Positions 13,778 to 15,576 of a stretch of DNA of 15,576 bases are shown here, piece by piece. The notes beneath the pieces were generated by a model, which had not been told where the DNA came from, searched no databases, and saw nothing but the letters and a program-made list of their open reading frames with translations. A program made the translations under genes and the position numbers. Position 1 is the stretch's first letter. Each line of letters begins with the position of its first letter. Source of the stretch: an uncultured Loktanella sp. (lineage in GTDB: Bacteria > Pseudomonadota > Alphaproteobacteria > Rhodobacterales > Rhodobacteraceae); contig CAJXTP010000047.1 of NCBI GenBank assembly GCA_913061335.1, forward strand, positions 1 to 15,576, given 5' to 3'.

Positions 13778-13942
13778 TTATGGTGACAAGCGACCGATTT
13801 CTTCTTTCAACATCAGCTTTTGTTTTTTCATCTGGGCAATTTTTGCACCATCTGTGGCGGGGCTGCGTTGCATGACCTCCACAGAGTCCGAGAGGTTTTG
13901 GTGTTTCTTCTTCAGTTCCTGCACGTGTGAACTTAAGCTCAT
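13778..13942 (-). CDS. Small YdcH/DUF465-family protein
   Basis: This is a 54-residue protein reading MSLSSHVQELKKKHQNLSD at the N-terminus and ending KEEIGRLSP. It matches the short DUF465 (YdcH) family, basic alpha-helical hairpin proteins common in Alphaproteobacteria. Heptad-like hydrophobic spacing (L-x2-H-x2-L) in both halves suggests a two-helix coiled-coil. A perfect AAGGAGG on the minus strand (13949-13955) lies six bases before the ATG, which makes translation very likely despite the size. It shares strand with the methyltransferase gene upstream, but a 122-base gap makes its own promoter possible. Its transcript would end in the bidirectional terminator at 13726-13751. The molecular function of this family is not established. 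Confidence 0.9.
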   Translation of the reverse strand: MSLSSHVQELKKKHQNLSDSVEVMQRSPATDGAKIAQMKKQKLMLKEEIGRLSP

Positions 13943-13948
13943 GGTCGT

Positions 13949-13955
13949 CCTCCTT
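13949..13955 (-). promoter_or_regulatory. Consensus ribosome-binding site of the DUF465 gene
   Basis: CCTCCTT on the plus strand is AAGGAGG on the coding strand, six bases from the ATG. It is the strongest Shine-Dalgarno in the window and fixes the start of this short gene. Confidence 0.85.
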
Positions 13956-14064
13956 CGGTTTGAAATCGAATACCTTCAGTGCACCACATTTAGAATTCCG
14001 TGTCACGTTGCACTGCAGCATCTGGCGCGTATCATCATGATCTCGGCAAAAGATTGCTGAAACG

Positions 14065-14796
14065 TTAATCGGTGATGGTCAAAGCATCCCCATTGCGCAA
14101 AACGCCACGAATGCGATCAGTGTAATTTTCGCGGTCGGCATCATGCATAGTGCCGTCGTGCATGATTAACGGCGACAGCAACCGAAACGGTGCGCGTCCC
14201 GAATGGCGGGCCTGCAATAGAAACAGATGTGGCTCCTGACCAGCGCGCGCGCAAATTGGCCGCACAATGATTGAACCAAGCCTTCCTTGCAGGTGACCCA
14301 ATACCTCTGGTAGGCGCTCAATCCGCAAGATCAGCGTGAAATACCCCTTGGGCGCCAGTCGTTTGGCCGCCACATCCAACCAATCGCGCAGCGGCGTGTC
14401 ACCACCCATCGCAATATCACGGCCAGTATTGGGCGCCGGCGACCCCGTGCAACGATCAAAATAGGGTGGGTTGGCCATAACGTGATTATACTGGGTGTTT
14501 CGAATTTCATCGGGCAGGGCGCGCAGGTCGGCCACCACGGCATTTACACCGTTAGCCACCGCAATAGCAGCATAGTCAGGCTGCACCTCGATCCCCGTGA
14601 TGTCCAAGTCGGGCACCCGCGCCAATAGACACAATGACGCCACGCCAACACCACAGCCAAGCTCTAGTACACGCTCCCTAGATCGGGCAGGCACGCAGGC
14701 AGCAAGCAGAACCGCATCAACGCCAGCTCGGTATCCCTTGTCGGGTTGAACAGCGGTCACTTTCCCGTTCAAAAATGCATCGGTGGTTGTATCCAT
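14065..14796 (-). CDS. TrmN6/YfiC-type tRNA (adenine-N6) methyltransferase
   Basis: This is a 243-residue class I SAM-dependent methyltransferase. QPDKGYRAGVDAVLLAA (17-33), the SAM motif ELGCGVGVAS (45-54), the acidic Glu70 in GIEVQ and the catalytic NPPY (109-112) are those of the YfiC/TrmN6 group, which makes N6-methyladenosine at position 37 of tRNA1(Val) in E. coli. NPPY marks amino-group (adenine, or glutamine) methylation. Whether the substrate here is the same tRNA is inference. The start ATG shares one base with the stop of the DUF2007 gene (TGATG), so the two are coupled. The C-terminus ends in GDALTITD, with no extra domain. Confidence 0.88.
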   Translation of the reverse strand: MDTTTDAFLNGKVTAVQPDKGYRAGVDAVLLAACVPARSRERVLELGCGVGVASLCLLARVPDLDITGIEVQPDYAAIAVANGVNAVVADLRALPDEIRNTQYNHVMANPPYFDRCTGSPAPNTGRDIAMGGDTPLRDWLDVAAKRLAPKGYFTLILRIERLPEVLGHLQGRLGSIIVRPICARAGQEPHLFLLQARHSGRAPFRLLSPLIMHDGTMHDADRENYTDRIRGVLRNGDALTITD

Positions 14797-15011
14797 CAGC
14801 GGCCCAAATCAATTTCATTGTCGCGCATAATTGCCTCGGCTATGAACAAATCACGGTCGATCACCATGAGGCGACGCGGCATTATGCCTATCGATCCTTC
14901 GAGAACGCTCATGTTTACGTCGAATTGAAAGCAGGCTATACCCTCGCCGTCCAGAAGGGCGGTTGCAAAGGCAATGACAGTCGGGTCGTTGGTGCGCAAA
15001 AGTTCTTTCAT
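14796..15011 (-). CDS. DUF2007-domain protein
   Basis: This is a 71-residue protein starting MKELLRTNDPTVIAFATALL and containing GEGIACFQFD (23-32), which match the DUF2007 family: small ferredoxin-like domains sometimes annotated as putative signal transducers. The opening I-x-D-P-x-x-A-type strand and the middle region after MSVLEGSIG are typical. The start at 15011 gives the usual length; in-frame starts further upstream would run into the divergent prenyl synthase. No clear Shine-Dalgarno. The stop overlaps the methyltransferase start by one base. The gene is divergent from the polyprenyl synthase, with 55 bases between the starts that must hold both promoters; I see no convincing -35/-10 pair there. 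Function unknown. Confidence 0.85.
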   Translation of the reverse strand: MKELLRTNDPTVIAFATALLDGEGIACFQFDVNMSVLEGSIGIMPRRLMVIDRDLFIAEAIMRDNEIDLGR

Positions 15012-15066
15012 ATAACCGACGTAAGCACCGTTTGCGTCTTTGTCTATTCTCAGTCGGATGAACGTG

Positions 15067-15576
15067 ATGAGCCTTGATACAGTAGCAACAAAACCACATG
15101 AACGTCTGGCAGCAGCGTTGGCCAATGATATGGCCGCCGTGAATGACATGATCGTCGCGCGGATGGCGTCGGAACATGCGCCGCGAATCCCTGAAGTGAC
15201 CGCGCATTTGGTTGAGGCAGGCGGTAAGCGCCTGCGCCCGATGCTGACGCTGGCAGCGGCGCGGCTGTGTGGTTACGACGGGCCATACCACGTGCATTTG
15301 GCCGCGACGGTCGAATTTATCCATACCGCGACCCTGCTGCACGATGATGTCGTTGACGAAAGCGATCAGCGACGTGGACGGCCCACCGCGAACCTGTTGT
15401 GGGACAACCAATCAAGCGTGCTGGTCGGCGACTACCTGTTTTCCCGTTCATTCCAGTTGATGGTTGAAACCGGATCGCTGCGGGTCTTGGATATCCTTGC
15501 AAACGCGTCTGCGACTATTGCCGAAGGCGAAGTGCTGCAACTGACTGCCGCCGCTGATTTGGCGACCACGGAAGAA
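15067..15576 (+). CDS. ispB: Polyprenyl (decaprenyl/octaprenyl) diphosphate synthase, 3'-truncated
   Basis: This is the N-terminal 170 residues of a trans long-chain prenyl diphosphate synthase, usually about 330 long; the window ends inside it. It extends farnesyl diphosphate with isopentenyl diphosphate to make the ubiquinone side chain. GGKRLRP (52-58) binds substrate, and LLHDDVVDESDQRRGRP (90-106) holds the first Asp-rich motif D-D-x-x-D (93-97) and the two following arginines. Ala88, five residues before that motif, is small, as in long-chain enzymes. Rhodobacterales normally have ubiquinone-10, so decaprenyl is the likely product. The ATG at 15067 gives an N-terminus (MSLDTVATKPHERL) of the kind I recall in this group; the in-frame ATG at 15058 adds three residues. 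It is divergent from the DUF2007 gene. Confidence 0.94.
   Translation, partial: MSLDTVATKPHERLAAALANDMAAVNDMIVARMASEHAPRIPEVTAHLVEAGGKRLRPMLTLAAARLCGYDGPYHVHLAATVEFIHTATLLHDDVVDESDQRRGRPTANLLWDNQSSVLVGDYLFSRSFQLMVETGSLRVLDILANASATIAEGEVLQLTAAADLATTEE

Noticed and set aside
13713..14021. 102-codon minus-strand frame over the DUF465 gene
   Set aside because: It runs through the bidirectional terminator and is frame-shifted relative to the DUF465 ORF that owns the ribosome-binding site.
14851..15411. 186-codon open frame on the minus strand
   Set aside because: It is antisense to the prenyl synthase and overlaps the DUF2007 gene in another frame; composition is that of a shadow.
1..15576. CRISPR array, insertion sequence, prophage, toxin-antitoxin, rRNA or tRNA gene
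   Set aside because: No spaced direct repeats, transposase or phage proteins, toxin-antitoxin pair or cloverleaf-like segment was seen on either strand by eye.

Overview
This window looks like chromosomal DNA of a Rhodobacteraceae (Roseobacter-group) alphaproteobacterium. The basis is the gene order (uvrC-pgsA-moaD-moaE; DUF2007-methyltransferase divergent from a ubiquinone-side-chain prenyl synthase), protein sequences that read like that group's versions (remembered, not searched), PHB genes phaA-phaB, and about 55-60% GC in most genes sampled by eye. It is a contig end: the first 45 bases are not genomic but an untrimmed Illumina Nextera i7 adapter, including the index octamer GTAGAGAG (N707) and the Tn5 mosaic end. 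Genomic sequence starts at about 46, and the last gene runs off the right edge.

Layout. (1) 46-581: the 3' part of a polysaccharide-export ABC permease (KpsM-like), visibly more AT-rich than what follows. (2) 655-4592: a carboxymuconolactone decarboxylase-family gene overlapping a divergent GAPDH gene, then a YadG/YadH-type ABC exporter pair and a cytoplasmic S49 (SppA-like) Ser/Lys protease. (3) 4593-6477: a 55-residue membrane/zinc-ribbon protein, a CaCA-family Ca2+/Na+ antiporter and a PTR1/FolM-type pteridine reductase, each start touching or overlapping the preceding stop, so S49 to SDR reads as one tightly packed operon. (4) 6478-6759: a 282-bp gap with a 3' hairpin, a possible promoter, a perfect palindrome and a consensus DnaA box, leading into uvrC. 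(5) 6760-10067: uvrC, pgsA, moaD and moaE (nucleotide excision repair, phosphatidylglycerol synthesis, both subunits of molybdopterin synthase), the last three translationally coupled. (6) 10053-10637 minus: tag (3-methyladenine glycosylase I), overlapping moaE tail to tail; then, divergently, an EAL-domain protein with altered catalytic positions. (7) 11712-13701: phaA and phaB, which make (R)-3-hydroxybutyryl-CoA for polyhydroxybutyrate, ended by a strong bidirectional terminator. (8) 13778-15011 minus: a 54-residue DUF465/YdcH protein, a TrmN6-type tRNA methyltransferase and a DUF2007 protein. (9) 15067-end: the start of a decaprenyl/octaprenyl diphosphate synthase.

Most genes are housekeeping with clear functions. 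I found no CRISPR array, insertion sequence, prophage, rRNA or tRNA, and no convincing new multi-gene system. The points most worth a second look are the adapter at the left end, the small zinc-ribbon gene embedded in the S49/antiporter operon, the CMD-GAPDH overlapping pair with a changed GAPDH phosphate-site motif, the degenerate EAL protein, the PTR1-type reductase, and the palindrome plus DnaA box ahead of uvrC.
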